A stretch of DNA of 64,000 nt from Chloroflexota bacterium (GCA_004347695.1 SLTK01000009.1:258328-322327); one strand, 5' to 3'. Shown: positions 43,342-53,275, counted from the first letter of the stretch. The notes: a model not told the origin generated them from the letters alone. A program made the numbers and translations.

Positions 43342-44130
43342 TCAGACACCCCGGATTGCACCGCCATCGACCGGCAGCATGACGCCGTTGATGTAGCTGG
43401 CGGCTGGTGAGACTAAAAACACGGCTGCCCGGGCAAATTCTTCGGGCTGGGCCAGGCGTCCGAGCGGGATATCTCGCGCCTGTCGGTTAATTTCCTCTGC
43501 TATGGTGGTACTGTTGGAATCGGCCCGGAATTTCATCAATTCGGTAACGCGCTCAGTCTCTGTCCAGCCGGGCAGAATGGAGTTGAAGCGGATGCCCTGT
43601 GCGCCCAGTTCAAGAGAGAGCGTTTTGGTCAGTCCGGCGGTGGCGGCGCGAATGCTGTTAGAAAGCACCAGGTTGGGAATTGGCTGTTTGACCGAGTACG
43701 AGGTGAGGGTCAGAACCGATGGGCTGGTAGATTTTCGCAAATGCGGCAAAGCTGCCCGAATCAAGCGCACATGGCTGAGGAACGAGGATTCGATTGCGTG
43801 TTGCCAGGTAGCATCGTCAAAGGTTTCGAAAGCCCCAGCTGGCGGCCCGCCGGCATTGGTGATCAGAATGTCCAGCCCGCCAAAATATTGGACTGTCTCG
43901 GAAACCAGGTAGTCCGCCGAGGTAGCAGCGGTGACATCGGCGATCAATGGCAATACCCTGGCGCCTGTCGCGTGATGGATGCGCTGGGCAGCGCTGGCGG
44001 CTTCGGCGTCATTGCGGCTGTTGATGGCCACCTGAACTCCTTCCTCAGCCAGCGCCAGGGCAACTGCAAACCCCAGACCGCGACTCGACCCGGTTATCAG
44101 TGCGATTATTCCATCCAGTTTGAGATCCAT
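43342..44130 (-). CDS. SDR family protein lacking the catalytic Tyr-x3-Lys
   Basis: A 262-residue protein with the SDR fold: ITGSSRGLG cofactor loop, NAGGPPAG, LTLTSYSVKQPIPN, and a C-terminal GVMLPVDGGAIRGV. Where the active site should read YxxxK it reads SNSIR (in NLVLSNSIRAATAGL), so the classical Tyr and Lys are replaced by Ser and Arg. A known BKR-like subgroup shares this LSNxxR signature and the ERVTEL region. A different substrate or catalysis is likely. Function unknown. Confidence 0.85.
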   Translation of the reverse strand: MDLKLDGIIALITGSSRGLGFAVALALAEEGVQVAINSRNDAEAASAAQRIHHATGARVLPLIADVTAATSADYLVSETVQYFGGLDILITNAGGPPAGAFETFDDATWQHAIESSFLSHVRLIRAALPHLRKSTSPSVLTLTSYSVKQPIPNLVLSNSIRAATAGLTKTLSLELGAQGIRFNSILPGWTETERVTELMKFRADSNSTTIAEEINRQARDIPLGRLAQPEEFARAAVFLVSPAASYINGVMLPVDGGAIRGV

Positions 44131-44144
44131 AACATGGTCCTTCT

Positions 44145-44429
44145 CTACAAGATTTCGATGCGATGCTCCAAAATATACAGATCGGGAAAATGTTCTTCAG
44201 TGAAATCGAGAACGGTTTGCAGCGCCTGGCGCGAAAAACTGGCGTCGTTACTGACCAGCGCGCATACCAACCGCGCTTCCTGCCAGTGATCATTAAAACC
44301 GTCTTCCGCCGCTGAAACATTAAATTCGCGGTGCAACCGTGCCAGCACCGGTTTGATTCGGCTGCGCTTTTCTTTCAGCGAAGTACAGCCCGGAAGCTGA
44401 AGGTGTAAGGTGAGAATCCCGACCGCCAT
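44145..44429 (-). CDS. DUF503 (YlxP-like) protein
   Basis: A 94-residue protein: MAVGILTLHLQLPGCTSLKEKRSRIKP and VSAAEDGFNDHWQEARLVCALVSND, the DUF503 pattern. In Firmicutes it neighbours infB and rbfA, so a ribosome-related role is suggested but not shown. An ATG 72 bases upstream was rejected because homology begins at MAVGIL. Adjacent to the atypical SDR on the same strand. Confidence 0.87.
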   Translation of the reverse strand: MAVGILTLHLQLPGCTSLKEKRSRIKPVLARLHREFNVSAAEDGFNDHWQEARLVCALVSNDASFSRQALQTVLDFTEEHFPDLYILEHRIEIL

Positions 44430-44584
44430 AAGGTTCCGCCTGTTCCCGGTTATTGTGACACGGCTCGAGCGCGCGGTCAAGCGTCTAAAAGAATTGGGCA
44501 AGGCAAAAGAGTCAATCGCTTGCGAAAAGAGGTGCGGTTGGTTACAATCCCTGCATATTATTCAGCACGCCGGACGGAATCTAG

Positions 44585-45940
44585 ATGGAAAATGTGGAAG
44601 CTGCTTACCAAAGCACGCTGGATTACCTGTATAGCTTTGTGGATTACAGCCTGACCCGCAGTTTGCGCTACTCACCGGAGAAGTTTGATCTGGGGCGAAT
44701 GGTAGCGCTGGCGGAGGCATTGGGCGCACCGCACCGGCAATACCCTGTTGTGCATGTAGCCGGCACCAAGGGCAAAGGCTCCACCTGTGCAATGATTGCC
44801 AGCGTGCTGCAGACGGCCGGATATAAGGTTGGGCTTTACACCTCACCGCACCTGGTGGATTACACCGAGCGGATTCAGGTCAATCGCCAGCCGGTTTCGC
44901 ATGAACAACTGGTAGCGTTGGTTGCCCGATTAAAACCTGAAGTCGCCAAAATAGAACGGTTGACAACCTTTGAATTAACAACGGCGGCTGCGTTTCTGCT
45001 CTTTGCTGAAGAAAAGGTGGACATTGCGGTTGTTGAGGTCGGATTGGGCGGCCGGTTGGACGCAACCAATATCGTCGATCCGTTGGTGTCGGTTATCACC
45101 TCGTTATCCCTGGACCATATGAACGTACTGGGGGATACGCTGGAAAAAATTGCAGCCGAGAAAGGCGGTATCATCAAACCGGGCAGGCCTGTCGTCGTCG
45201 CGCACCAAAAAGCGGAAGCAGCAGCGGTATTGAAAAAAATCGCGAAAGAGCGCCATGCCCCAATCCTTTTCACCGATGACGCCTATTTTGCCAGCCTGAC
45301 AAGGCATTCGCTGGCCGGGCAAGAGTTTACGGTTCGATCTGCAGCCGGAAATAACGGAAGCAGCCAGGCCAGCCATTTCAGTCTGCCATTGTTGGGCGCA
45401 CATCAGGTACAGAATGCGTTGACTGCCTATGCTGCTTTGAAAGTGATCAACAAAACCGGCATCAAAATCAGCAGCGCAGCTATCCGGAAAGGGTTTGGAG
45501 CGGTTTCCTGGCCAGGACGCTTTGAAATATTACAAAATGATCCGTTGGTGGTGATCGATTCGGCCCATAACCTCGATTCGGCCGAAAAGTTGGCTCAGAC
45601 CATTCGCGATTATCTGCCCGGCCGATCTATCAGTCTGGTCTTTGGCGCGTCCGAGGACAAGGATGTAACCGGCATGCTGGGCGCTTTATCCCCGGTGATA
45701 GAAAGAGTCATGGTCACGCAATCCGTGCATCCGCGCTCCTATGACGCCGTACAATTGGCTGAAGCGGCGCGGAAATTTGGCCTGCCCGTTGCAGTCGACA
45801 CCCAGCTTGAATCGGCTCTTGTGCAGGCATTTGCCAGCTTGAAGCCGGATGGCGTACTGGTGATCACGGGCAGCATCTTTATAGCGGCTGGCGCGCGGCA
45901 ATACTGGCTCGAGAAAAAAAATGTTCTTAAACATGCATGA
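44585..45940 (+). CDS. folC: Folylpolyglutamate / dihydrofolate synthase
   Basis: A 451-residue Mur-ligase-fold enzyme. GTKGKGSTCAM is the ATP loop, TSPHLVDYTERI and GLGGRLDATNI bind folate and ATP, and DSAHNLDSAEKL lies in the C-terminal domain. It adds glutamate to dihydropteroate or to tetrahydrofolates. It lies divergent from DUF503 and 42 bases before lon. Confidence 0.93.
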   Translation: MENVEAAYQSTLDYLYSFVDYSLTRSLRYSPEKFDLGRMVALAEALGAPHRQYPVVHVAGTKGKGSTCAMIASVLQTAGYKVGLYTSPHLVDYTERIQVNRQPVSHEQLVALVARLKPEVAKIERLTTFELTTAAAFLLFAEEKVDIAVVEVGLGGRLDATNIVDPLVSVITSLSLDHMNVLGDTLEKIAAEKGGIIKPGRPVVVAHQKAEAAAVLKKIAKERHAPILFTDDAYFASLTRHSLAGQEFTVRSAAGNNGSSQASHFSLPLLGAHQVQNALTAYAALKVINKTGIKISSAAIRKGFGAVSWPGRFEILQNDPLVVIDSAHNLDSAEKLAQTIRDYLPGRSISLVFGASEDKDVTGMLGALSPVIERVMVTQSVHPRSYDAVQLAEAARKFGLPVAVDTQLESALVQAFASLKPDGVLVITGSIFIAAGARQYWLEKKNVLKHA

Positions 45941-45982
45941 AAAATCTTTGGTGGGAAAGCGCTCACCCGATTGGACGATTGA

Positions 45983-48511
45983 ATGAAGAAAGATAACTGG
46001 ATTCAGAAAGACCGCGACAGCGAAGAATTTAGCTCGGCGCTGCACCAGCGCACCGAGGAGTTATATCAGATGCCGGATGCCGTGCCGGATAAAGACGGCG
46101 TGATCGAGTGCCCGGCGATGGTCATGCGGGATATCGTCGTGTTCCCGCGCATGGTCGCGCCCATATTTATTACGCCTGGCCCCAATCTGCTGGCCATTCA
46201 GGAAGCCCAGTTTGGCTTCGAAACCATGATTGCTCTGGTGGCTAAAGATCCGGAAAAAGAAGATCTTACCCCCGCTGATTTTTTAAGTATCGGAATGGAG
46301 ATAGCTGTTGGACGGCTGCTGGATATCCCGGACGGCAATAATTCGGCCCTGATTCAAGGGCGGCGGCGCCTGGAGATTTTGGAATTCGTGCAGCTCGAAC
46401 CGCACTACCGGGTTCGCGCCCGGGTGATCGAAGAGCCGACCGAGGTCAAACGCCAGACCGAAGCCTTAATGCGCACGACCCGCGATCTATTCGAGCGCTG
46501 CGTCCAGCTTGATCGCAGCCTGCCGGATGAGGCGCACCTGTTTTCGGTCAATATCCACGAACCTGGCTGGCTGGCCGATATGGTGGCTACTGCGATTTCG
46601 CTGCCCTTCTACGAACGGCAAGCGCTGTTGATGCTGGTTAATCCGATGGAACGACTGAAACGGGTCAACTGGCTGCTGGCGCAGGAATTGGACGTGCTGC
46701 AGCTTGAAGACGAAATTCAAAACCGTGTGCAATCCGAGGTGGACCGCAGCCAGCGCGAGTTCTATCTGCGGGAGCAGATGAAAGCCATCCAAACCGAACT
46801 CGGCGAAGGGGATATTTTTACCCGGGAGACTGTGGAACTGCGCGAGAAGGTGATCTCCGCGCAACTGCCGGATGAAGTTCGCGTCACGGCCCTAAAGGAA
46901 GTAGACCGGCTGCAGCAAATGCCAGCGATGGCCCCCGAGGTTGGCATCATCCGAACCTATCTGGACTGGATTCTGGAACTGCCCTGGGCATTCGAGTCGG
47001 AGGATAACCTGGATGTGGCGCATGCGGCTGCTGTCCTCGAAAAGTACCATTACGGCCTGGGTAAAGCCAAAGATCGCATATTGGAATACATTGCGGTTCG
47101 AAGCCTGAAGCCGCGCAAACCACGCCAGCCAATTCTGTGTTTTGTGGGTGCCCCCGGCACGGGAAAGACTTCGCTGGGCCGGTCAATCGCCGAGGCTTTA
47201 GGCCGTAAATTTGTGCGAGTCTCGCTTGGCGGGGTGCGGGATGAAGCTGAAATTCGCGGACACCGCCGAACTTACATTGGCGCGCTGCCCGGGCGGATTC
47301 TACAGACCATGCGCCGCGCCGGGACAGTCAATCCGCTGTTTATGCTGGATGAGATCGATAAGCTGGGCGCTGACTTCCGTGGCGACCCCTCGGCTGCATT
47401 GCTCGAAGTGCTCGACCCGGAACAGAATCACGCTTTCTCTGACCATTACCTGGAACTTTCATTTGACCTTTCGAAAGTCATGTTTATCACCACGGCTAAC
47501 TATTTGGGGTATATCCCGTCCGCACTGCTCGACCGGATGGAGGTGATCGAGTTCCCGGGGTACATCGAAGAGGAAAAATTGGAAATTGCCAAACGCTTCC
47601 TGATCCCGCGGCAGGTGGAAGAGAGTGGGTTGGAAGACAATGAAATCGTTTTCCAGGAACAGGCGCTGTCCAAAATCATTCGGGAATACACCTATGAAGC
47701 CGGCGTTCGCAACCTGGAAAGAGAAATTGGCCGGATGACCCGCAAAGTAGCGCGATTGAAGTCGGAGAAAAAACATTACCCGACCCATCTGATACCCAAA
47801 ACAGTCGAACGCTTTCTTGGACCGCCGCAGTTTTTCCAAACGCAGGCTGAAATGCAGGATGAAATTGGCGTCGCGACCGCGTTGGCATGGACCGAAAATG
47901 GCGGCGACATAATGCCGGTTGAAGTTTTGATTCTGGACGGCAAAGGCGCAATGCAAATCACTGGCCAGATTGGCGATGTGATGCAGGAGTCCGCCCAGGC
48001 CGGCTTATCGTACCTGAAATCGCGGGCCAAGGAACTGGACATCGAGTCGGATGCGTTTGAGCGCCTGGATGTTCATATTCACATCCCGGAAGGCGCCATC
48101 CCAAAGGACGGCCCAAGCGCTGGCATCACCATCGCCACCGCATTGATTTCCGCCTTTACCGAACGTGGCATCTCGAAAGAAGTTGGCATGACCGGTGAAA
48201 TTACTCTGCGTGGCAAGGTGCTTCCTGTGGGAGGAATTCGCGAAAAATTGCTGGCAGCGCATCGGGCTGGTTTGAAGACGATCATCATCCCGGAGCGTAA
48301 TATGAAGGATCTGGTCGATTTACCTAAAAAGATTCGGCAAGACCTGAAAATTGTCCCCGTAACCCATATGGACCAGGTACTGGGGCTGGCTTTGCGACCG
48401 GCCGCCGAGAAGAAATCGCGGCCAAAACGGGCGAAGGCCCCCAAGGAAGAAAAATCAGGCGCCGCCCTGGCAACCGATGGAAAAGCCGAGGTTGAGAAGG
48501 CGGGAAAGTAG
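45983..48511 (+). CDS. lon: ATP-dependent protease La
   Basis: An 842-residue protease. The N-terminal LON substrate domain (about 45-245) starts PAMVMRDIVVFPRM. The AAA+ module has GAPGTGKTS (Walker A) and FMLDEIDKLG (Walker B). The peptidase domain has the catalytic Ser in PKDGPSAGI and the partner Lys after GLKTIIIP. A Lys/Ala/Glu-rich tail (about 810-842) is extra. Degrades damaged and regulatory proteins. A long terminator follows. Confidence 0.97.
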   Translation: MKKDNWIQKDRDSEEFSSALHQRTEELYQMPDAVPDKDGVIECPAMVMRDIVVFPRMVAPIFITPGPNLLAIQEAQFGFETMIALVAKDPEKEDLTPADFLSIGMEIAVGRLLDIPDGNNSALIQGRRRLEILEFVQLEPHYRVRARVIEEPTEVKRQTEALMRTTRDLFERCVQLDRSLPDEAHLFSVNIHEPGWLADMVATAISLPFYERQALLMLVNPMERLKRVNWLLAQELDVLQLEDEIQNRVQSEVDRSQREFYLREQMKAIQTELGEGDIFTRETVELREKVISAQLPDEVRVTALKEVDRLQQMPAMAPEVGIIRTYLDWILELPWAFESEDNLDVAHAAAVLEKYHYGLGKAKDRILEYIAVRSLKPRKPRQPILCFVGAPGTGKTSLGRSIAEALGRKFVRVSLGGVRDEAEIRGHRRTYIGALPGRILQTMRRAGTVNPLFMLDEIDKLGADFRGDPSAALLEVLDPEQNHAFSDHYLELSFDLSKVMFITTANYLGYIPSALLDRMEVIEFPGYIEEEKLEIAKRFLIPRQVEESGLEDNEIVFQEQALSKIIREYTYEAGVRNLEREIGRMTRKVARLKSEKKHYPTHLIPKTVERFLGPPQFFQTQAEMQDEIGVATALAWTENGGDIMPVEVLILDGKGAMQITGQIGDVMQESAQAGLSYLKSRAKELDIESDAFERLDVHIHIPEGAIPKDGPSAGITIATALISAFTERGISKEVGMTGEITLRGKVLPVGGIREKLLAAHRAGLKTIIIPERNMKDLVDLPKKIRQDLKIVPVTHMDQVLGLALRPAAEKKSRPKRAKAPKEEKSGAALATDGKAEVEKAGK

Positions 48512-48534
48512 TAAATTACCTGCAAACGAGTAAC

Positions 48535-48575
48535 AAAAAGCCCCCTGAATATTAACAGTCACAGGGGGCTTTTTT
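48535..48575. terminator. Bidirectional terminator between lon and the coiled-coil gene
   Basis: AAAAAGCCCCCTG, 14-base loop, CAGGGGGCTTTTTT. The 8-pair GC stem extends by A-T pairs and gives a T-run in both directions. Confidence 0.93.
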
Positions 48576-48593
48576 ATATCAATCACGATTGAT

Positions 48594-49073
48594 TTATTTG
48601 GGGGGTTGCTGCGGAATTTGAGCCTGCTGGCGTTCGGATTGCAGTGTTCGGACGCCGTTACGAACCTGGTTGAGCAGACGCTCCAACTCTTCGCCCACGG
48701 TCGAAAGCGTTTGCAGCACATATTCGTCTGCTTCACGTCGGGTTATTTCAGCTTCAGCGCGCGCCTGCTGGATGATTTGCTCACCACGAGCCTGAGCGGC
48801 TTGAATGACCGGATCGCGTTCGATCAGGACATCCGCTTTCTCGCGAGCGATGTTGAGTGTGCGGCTGGATTCTTCCTGTGTCTGCGCCAGGATCCGATCT
48901 CGCTGGATGATAATCTGCTGGGCCTTTTTGATTTCTTCAGGAATCGATACCCGCATCTGGTCGATCAAGTCCAGCATTCGGTCTTCATCCACGATCACGC
49001 TGTGGGTAAACCAGATGGGTTTGCTTTCGTTGAAGAGTTCTTCTAGCCGGTCTACGAGATGTAGGATATCCAT
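48594..49073 (-). CDS. Coiled-coil protein (DivIVA/ATP synthase B-like)
   Basis: A 159-residue soluble protein. The short N-terminal segment (MDILHLVDRLEELFNES) is followed by a long charged helix (about 45-140) rich in Ala, Glu, Gln and Arg without Pro, and a Gln/Pro tail (QQAQIPQQPPK). It resembles the coiled-coil portion of DivIVA-like proteins. A structural or cell-pole role is plausible, but the family is not certain. Last gene of the asp23-fakA-degV-recG-coaD group. Confidence 0.7.
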   Translation of the reverse strand: MDILHLVDRLEELFNESKPIWFTHSVIVDEDRMLDLIDQMRVSIPEEIKKAQQIIIQRDRILAQTQEESSRTLNIAREKADVLIERDPVIQAAQARGEQIIQQARAEAEITRREADEYVLQTLSTVGEELERLLNQVRNGVRTLQSERQQAQIPQQPPK

Positions 49074-49157
49074 ACTTTCCTCCGCAGTTTACTCATCTGC
49101 CATCAAGTGCAATAATCAGACCATTTTACGAATTATTATTAAACCATATTATGTAAA

Positions 49158-49682
49158 TTAATCCCTTAAAGCAATACTGGGAATAATATTTTGCTTATCA
49201 CCCAGTTCTAAAAAGCGCTTTTTTAACGCCTCATGGACATAAGGAGGAACCATGCTGGAGACATCGCCGCCAAGCGAGGCGATCTCGCGCACGGTTGAAG
49301 ATGAAAGGAAGGTGTGTGATTCGGAGGTAATTAACGCGCACATCTCAATTTCAGGGTAGAGGCGTTTGTTCGCCAGCGCCATACGGAACTCGTGTTCGAA
49401 GTCGGAAAACACGCGCAAGCCGCGTACCACCACCTGGGCGTTGACCTGCTTGCAAAATTCCACCGTAAGTCCGCTATAGCCCATCACTTTGAATTTAGGG
49501 TCATTCTCGAAGGATTTTTCGACGAAGGCAATGCGTTCTTCGGGGGTGAAAAGCAAATTTTTCAGTGGGCGGTCGTAAACCGCAACGATGATTTCATCGA
49601 ACAGGAGTGAGGCCCTGCGGGCAATGTCGATATGGCCGTAATGAATGGGGTCGAAGGTACCTGGAAATACTGCACGAACCAT
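49158..49682 (-). CDS. coaD: Phosphopantetheine adenylyltransferase
   Basis: A 174-residue nucleotidyltransferase of coenzyme A synthesis. FPGTFDPIHYGH holds the ATP-binding HxGH-type motif, VVRGLRVFSDFE the phosphopantetheine site, and FLSSSTVREIA the C-terminal signature. The ATG at 49682 with AAAGGAAC upstream is preferred over an earlier in-frame ATG inside recG. Confidence 0.95.
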   Translation of the reverse strand: MVRAVFPGTFDPIHYGHIDIARRASLLFDEIIVAVYDRPLKNLLFTPEERIAFVEKSFENDPKFKVMGYSGLTVEFCKQVNAQVVVRGLRVFSDFEHEFRMALANKRLYPEIEMCALITSESHTFLSSSTVREIASLGGDVSSMVPPYVHEALKKRFLELGDKQNIIPSIALRD

Positions 49683-49696
49683 GATGTTCCTTTGAA

Positions 49697-52186
49697 CTAG
49701 CTGATATCGCCCCGTCCGTTTGTCCAAAAACGGTCGAGGGTTGAAAGAAGTGCTTTATGCTCGGAAGATTTCAATTCCGGATCATTCTCGATCACTTGAT
49801 GGGCAAAATGGCGGGCCTTTTCGATCAAGCGCACGTTAGACAGGTTCGCCATGCGCAGTTCGGCAAACCCGGCCTGGCGGGTACCCAGGAAATCACCCGG
49901 GCCGCGCTGTTCGAGATCGCGCTCAGCCAGGACGAAACCATCGTTGGTTTGCGCCATCACCTGCAATCGCTCGTTTTCGACGGCATCATCGTTATCGGGG
50001 ATGAGCAGACAATACGATTGTTCGGCGCCGCGGCCAACGCGCCCGCGGAACTGATGCAATTGTGCCAGCCCAAAGCGATTGGCGCCTTCCACCATCATGA
50101 CAGTGGCATTGGGTATATCCACCCCTACCTCGACTACTGAGGTCGAAACGAGCACCTGGGTCTCCTGGTTGCGGAAAGCAGTCATCACCTGGTCTTTTTC
50201 TTCGGGTTTCATGCGGCCATGGAGCAGGCCGAGCTTCAGGGTCGGGAAGACTTCGCGCTGCAGCCGATCACGTTCTTCAACGGCAGCCAGAGCATCCTCT
50301 TTTTCGCCTTTTTCGACCAACGGATAGATGATGAAAGCCTGATGCCCCTGTTCGATCTGACTGCGGATGAAAGTGTAGGCGCGTTCACGTTCGATTGGCG
50401 CGAGCACATGAGTCTCGATGGGCAAACGTCCTATCGGCATTTCATCCATGACCGAAATATCTAGGTCCCCGTACACCGTGAGCGCAAGGGAACGCGGGAT
50501 AGGCGTGGCTGTCATGACCAACAGATGCGGGTTATCGCCCTTGGCCCGTAGTGCGGAACGTTGGGCGACGCCGAAGCGGTGTTGTTCATCGACTACGGCG
50601 ATTTGCAGCCGTTTGAATTCCACCGGCCCTTCGATCAAGGCGTGAGTGCCAACGATCACCTTGATGCTGCCATCGGCCAGGCCAGCGCGGATTTCCTGCT
50701 TTTCAGATTCGGGCGTATCGCCCAGCAGCAGGCGGATTTCGCCCGGCCGGTAAAGGTTGAGAGAGCTCTCGCTTCCGTTTTCACTCATCAAAGCACTGAG
50801 GGTGCGATAATGCTGTTCCGCCAGGATGCTGGTTGGCGCCATGATGGCAGACTGAGCGCCGCCGTTGGTGACCAAGGCCATTGCCAGCGCGGCAACGATG
50901 GTTTTGCCCGATCCGACATCTCCCTGCAGCAGGCGATTCATGGGGTTGCCCGAAGCCAGGTCGGCGCGGATTTCCTCAATGGTACGCTGCTGTGCGCCGG
51001 TAAGCGGGTAGGGCAGCCGGGTGAGCTTTTCCTGGAGCCAATCATCCGTCACTGTAAAGGATTCGGCTGTGTTGGACTGCCAGGCGCGTTTCTGCCGGAT
51101 AACGCCCAACTGCAAAAGGAAGATTTCATCGAAAGCCAGGCGTTCCTGAGCCGCATGCAGCCTGTCGAGGTTATCCGGGAAGTGGACTTGCAGCAGGGCC
51201 TGGTTGATGGAGGACAGGTTGGCCTGCTCGATCACCTGGTGTGGTAAAAATTCCGGGATGCGCGGCGACCAGAAGGTGATCGTCTGATGCATCATTTTGC
51301 GCAAAGATTTTTGGGTAACTTTGGCGGTCAGCGGGTAAACCGGAACGATGCGGTTGGTGTGCAGGTGTTCCTGCTCGATGGGTTCCCAATCCGGGCTGTT
51401 CATGCTCAGCCGGCCGAGATACATGTCGATTTTGCCGGATAAAACCAACTGGGTATTGGGGCGAATGGATTTCTCGAGCCAGGGCTGATTGAACCAGGTG
51501 ACCCGCAGCGCCCCGGTGCCGTCTTCCACCACAGCTTCGGTCATGGTGAGCTTGCCGCCCTTGATATTGCGGGTGAAGGCGCTCTTGACATTGGCCAGTA
51601 TCGAGACTTCATCGCCGTACTGCAGCCGGTTGATGGGCTTCATTTGAGAATAATCGTCGTAACGGCGCGGGAAGTAATACAGCAAATCTTCCAGGGTATG
51701 CAGGCCAAGCTGCTCCAGCGTCTGGGCGGTTTTTGGCCCAATGCCGCTCAAAACGGTCAGGTCAGCCGTCAGGCCGATCAAGCCGCTTTGATTCTGGGTG
51801 GCTGCCCGTACATGACCAGGCTGGTAGCTGCCGGCCGGACCGGATGCAGTCATCTCATCCGGTGTAGAAGGGGTAAATTGCTGGGGTGAAACCAGGCCGG
51901 GTTCCTGCGCAGCCGGGGGCGGCTTTATTTCAACGCCACTCACTGCCTCGACCTGCTCCAGCAATGTGCGAATCCCTTCGGCGCGCTCGCGGATATCCAT
52001 TTGCGGATAGGCGATCAGCGCGTTTTCGACCAGTTTGATGGTAGTTTCCGGCAATCCGAATGAGACTGCTTCGGTTTTCCAGGTGGGAAGGATTTTATCC
52101 AGGCCGCCGACGACTGCGCGATTATCATAACCGCGTTCAGACTCTAATATTAAAAATTTTCTTAATTTTTCCAGCGAAGAAGGCAT
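49697..52186 (-). CDS. recG: ATP-dependent DNA helicase RecG
   Basis: An 829-residue helicase that rescues stalled forks. The N-terminal wedge/OB domain (about 130-400) includes LSGIGPKTAQTLEQLG, a helix-hairpin-helix. The motor has RLLQGDVGSGKT (Walker A), a DEQH-type box (VVDEQHRFGV), TATPIPRS and QFRGRVGRG. About 125 residues precede the canonical start of the family, forming a helical extension with a Pro/Gln linker seen in Chloroflexota RecG. Sits between degV and coaD. Confidence 0.95.
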   Translation of the reverse strand: MPSSLEKLRKFLILESERGYDNRAVVGGLDKILPTWKTEAVSFGLPETTIKLVENALIAYPQMDIRERAEGIRTLLEQVEAVSGVEIKPPPAAQEPGLVSPQQFTPSTPDEMTASGPAGSYQPGHVRAATQNQSGLIGLTADLTVLSGIGPKTAQTLEQLGLHTLEDLLYYFPRRYDDYSQMKPINRLQYGDEVSILANVKSAFTRNIKGGKLTMTEAVVEDGTGALRVTWFNQPWLEKSIRPNTQLVLSGKIDMYLGRLSMNSPDWEPIEQEHLHTNRIVPVYPLTAKVTQKSLRKMMHQTITFWSPRIPEFLPHQVIEQANLSSINQALLQVHFPDNLDRLHAAQERLAFDEIFLLQLGVIRQKRAWQSNTAESFTVTDDWLQEKLTRLPYPLTGAQQRTIEEIRADLASGNPMNRLLQGDVGSGKTIVAALAMALVTNGGAQSAIMAPTSILAEQHYRTLSALMSENGSESSLNLYRPGEIRLLLGDTPESEKQEIRAGLADGSIKVIVGTHALIEGPVEFKRLQIAVVDEQHRFGVAQRSALRAKGDNPHLLVMTATPIPRSLALTVYGDLDISVMDEMPIGRLPIETHVLAPIERERAYTFIRSQIEQGHQAFIIYPLVEKGEKEDALAAVEERDRLQREVFPTLKLGLLHGRMKPEEKDQVMTAFRNQETQVLVSTSVVEVGVDIPNATVMMVEGANRFGLAQLHQFRGRVGRGAEQSYCLLIPDNDDAVENERLQVMAQTNDGFVLAERDLEQRGPGDFLGTRQAGFAELRMANLSNVRLIEKARHFAHQVIENDPELKSSEHKALLSTLDRFWTNGRGDIS

Positions 52187-52300
52187 ACCGCTATTTTACC
52201 TTATTCTATCGATGTTACAGGTTAACGCCTGATTGTTGTACAAAAATGCACAAAAGGTAACGATGAGGACACCAGTTTCTTGATAGACCCTTCCACAGGA

Positions 52301-52406
52301 TGCTTCGCGATCGCTGCGCCCAGGGTGACAGATAGTTTTTATTTGTCATGCTGAACTACAGGGTGACAAATGTTTTTCAGTTGTCATGCTGCGCTACAGG
52401 GTGGCA
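52301..52406. repeat. Three TGTCATGCTG-type palindromic repeats
   Basis: TTTGTCATGCTGAACTACAG followed by GGTGACAAA (52342-52370) has perfect 7-base ends. A second copy TTGTCATGCTGCGCTACAGG (52381-52400, ending in GTGGCA) follows, and a third degenerate half (TGCTTCGCGATCGCTGCGCC plus CAGGGTGACA) precedes. The gap from recG to degV (52187-52419) holds no gene. Confidence 0.7.
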
Positions 52407-52419
52407 GTAGACCAGTTTT

Positions 52420-53271
52420 CTAGTGTATTTTCTCGACTGCCAGCATGGCAAGCGCCCGCGGACCCAGCAGCGCTGCCAGCGGGACATTGATATTGTGCTC
52501 GCTGTAAGAAGTATTCGGGTAGATTTCCTGGAACAACTGGCGGACGCTGCGGGTATCGGTCAGCAGCGGCGGGATGGATTGAACCAGGGCAATGTGGCGT
52601 AAATTTTCGAATTCTTCCAAAAATTCGACGAAAAGGTCAACGGTCTGACGGTAGGAGCGAACTTTCTCCAGCGGGGTCAGGCGCTCCTCCTCCAGCGTGT
52701 ATACCGGGATGAAGTTGAGCATCTCGCCAACAACAGCCTGCGCCCGGTCGATTATGCCGGCTTGATGGAGGTAGGACAACCCGGGCGTGCAGATCACGGT
52801 GTATATGTGCGGGATCTGACGCCGGATCAAATGTTCGGTCTCCACCGTGCTTGCGCCATTCTGCAAGGCTTCAGCGGCAATCTGAACCAATACGCCCAGT
52901 CCGGCTGAAATAGTCTGTGCGTTGATCACCTGGATCGATCGACTGGCCTTGAGTTCTACGGTTGCCTGGAGGGCGTTGTCGTATGCAGCCGAAAAATGAT
53001 TGTCATGCAGCACAACCAGGATTTCATTGAACTCTCTGCTCAGCGCAGTAAACCAATCCGCAAACTTTGCCGGACTGGGCGGAACCAGCCGCGGGGTTCC
53101 CGGATCGAAGGCGGAAGTTGGAAACGCCCCAATTTTGACATCTTTGCCATCCGGATAAAGTTTTCCGCCAATTTCAATATCATGCGGAATTACTCTCACC
53201 AAGTTCTGGCCGGGGAAGGAATGCTGGGGGAATTGGGCCGAGCCATCGGTAAGGATGCAAGTTTGGAGCAT
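52420..53271 (-). CDS. DegV family fatty acid-binding protein (FakB-like)
   Basis: A 283-residue protein with the two-lobed DegV fold: ILTDGSAQFP at the N-terminus, TSAFDPGTPRLVPPSPAKF, and ISAGLGVLVQIAAEAL. DegV/FakB proteins bind a fatty acid and present it to the kinase FakA. The next upstream gene is FakA-like, so the pair likely forms an exogenous fatty-acid activation system. ILVVLHDNHFSAAYDNA matches the lipid-binding surface region. Confidence 0.88.
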   Translation of the reverse strand: MLQTCILTDGSAQFPQHSFPGQNLVRVIPHDIEIGGKLYPDGKDVKIGAFPTSAFDPGTPRLVPPSPAKFADWFTALSREFNEILVVLHDNHFSAAYDNALQATVELKASRSIQVINAQTISAGLGVLVQIAAEALQNGASTVETEHLIRRQIPHIYTVICTPGLSYLHQAGIIDRAQAVVGEMLNFIPVYTLEEERLTPLEKVRSYRQTVDLFVEFLEEFENLRHIALVQSIPPLLTDTRSVRQLFQEIYPNTSYSEHNINVPLAALLGPRALAMLAVEKIH

Positions 53272-53275
53272 GCAG

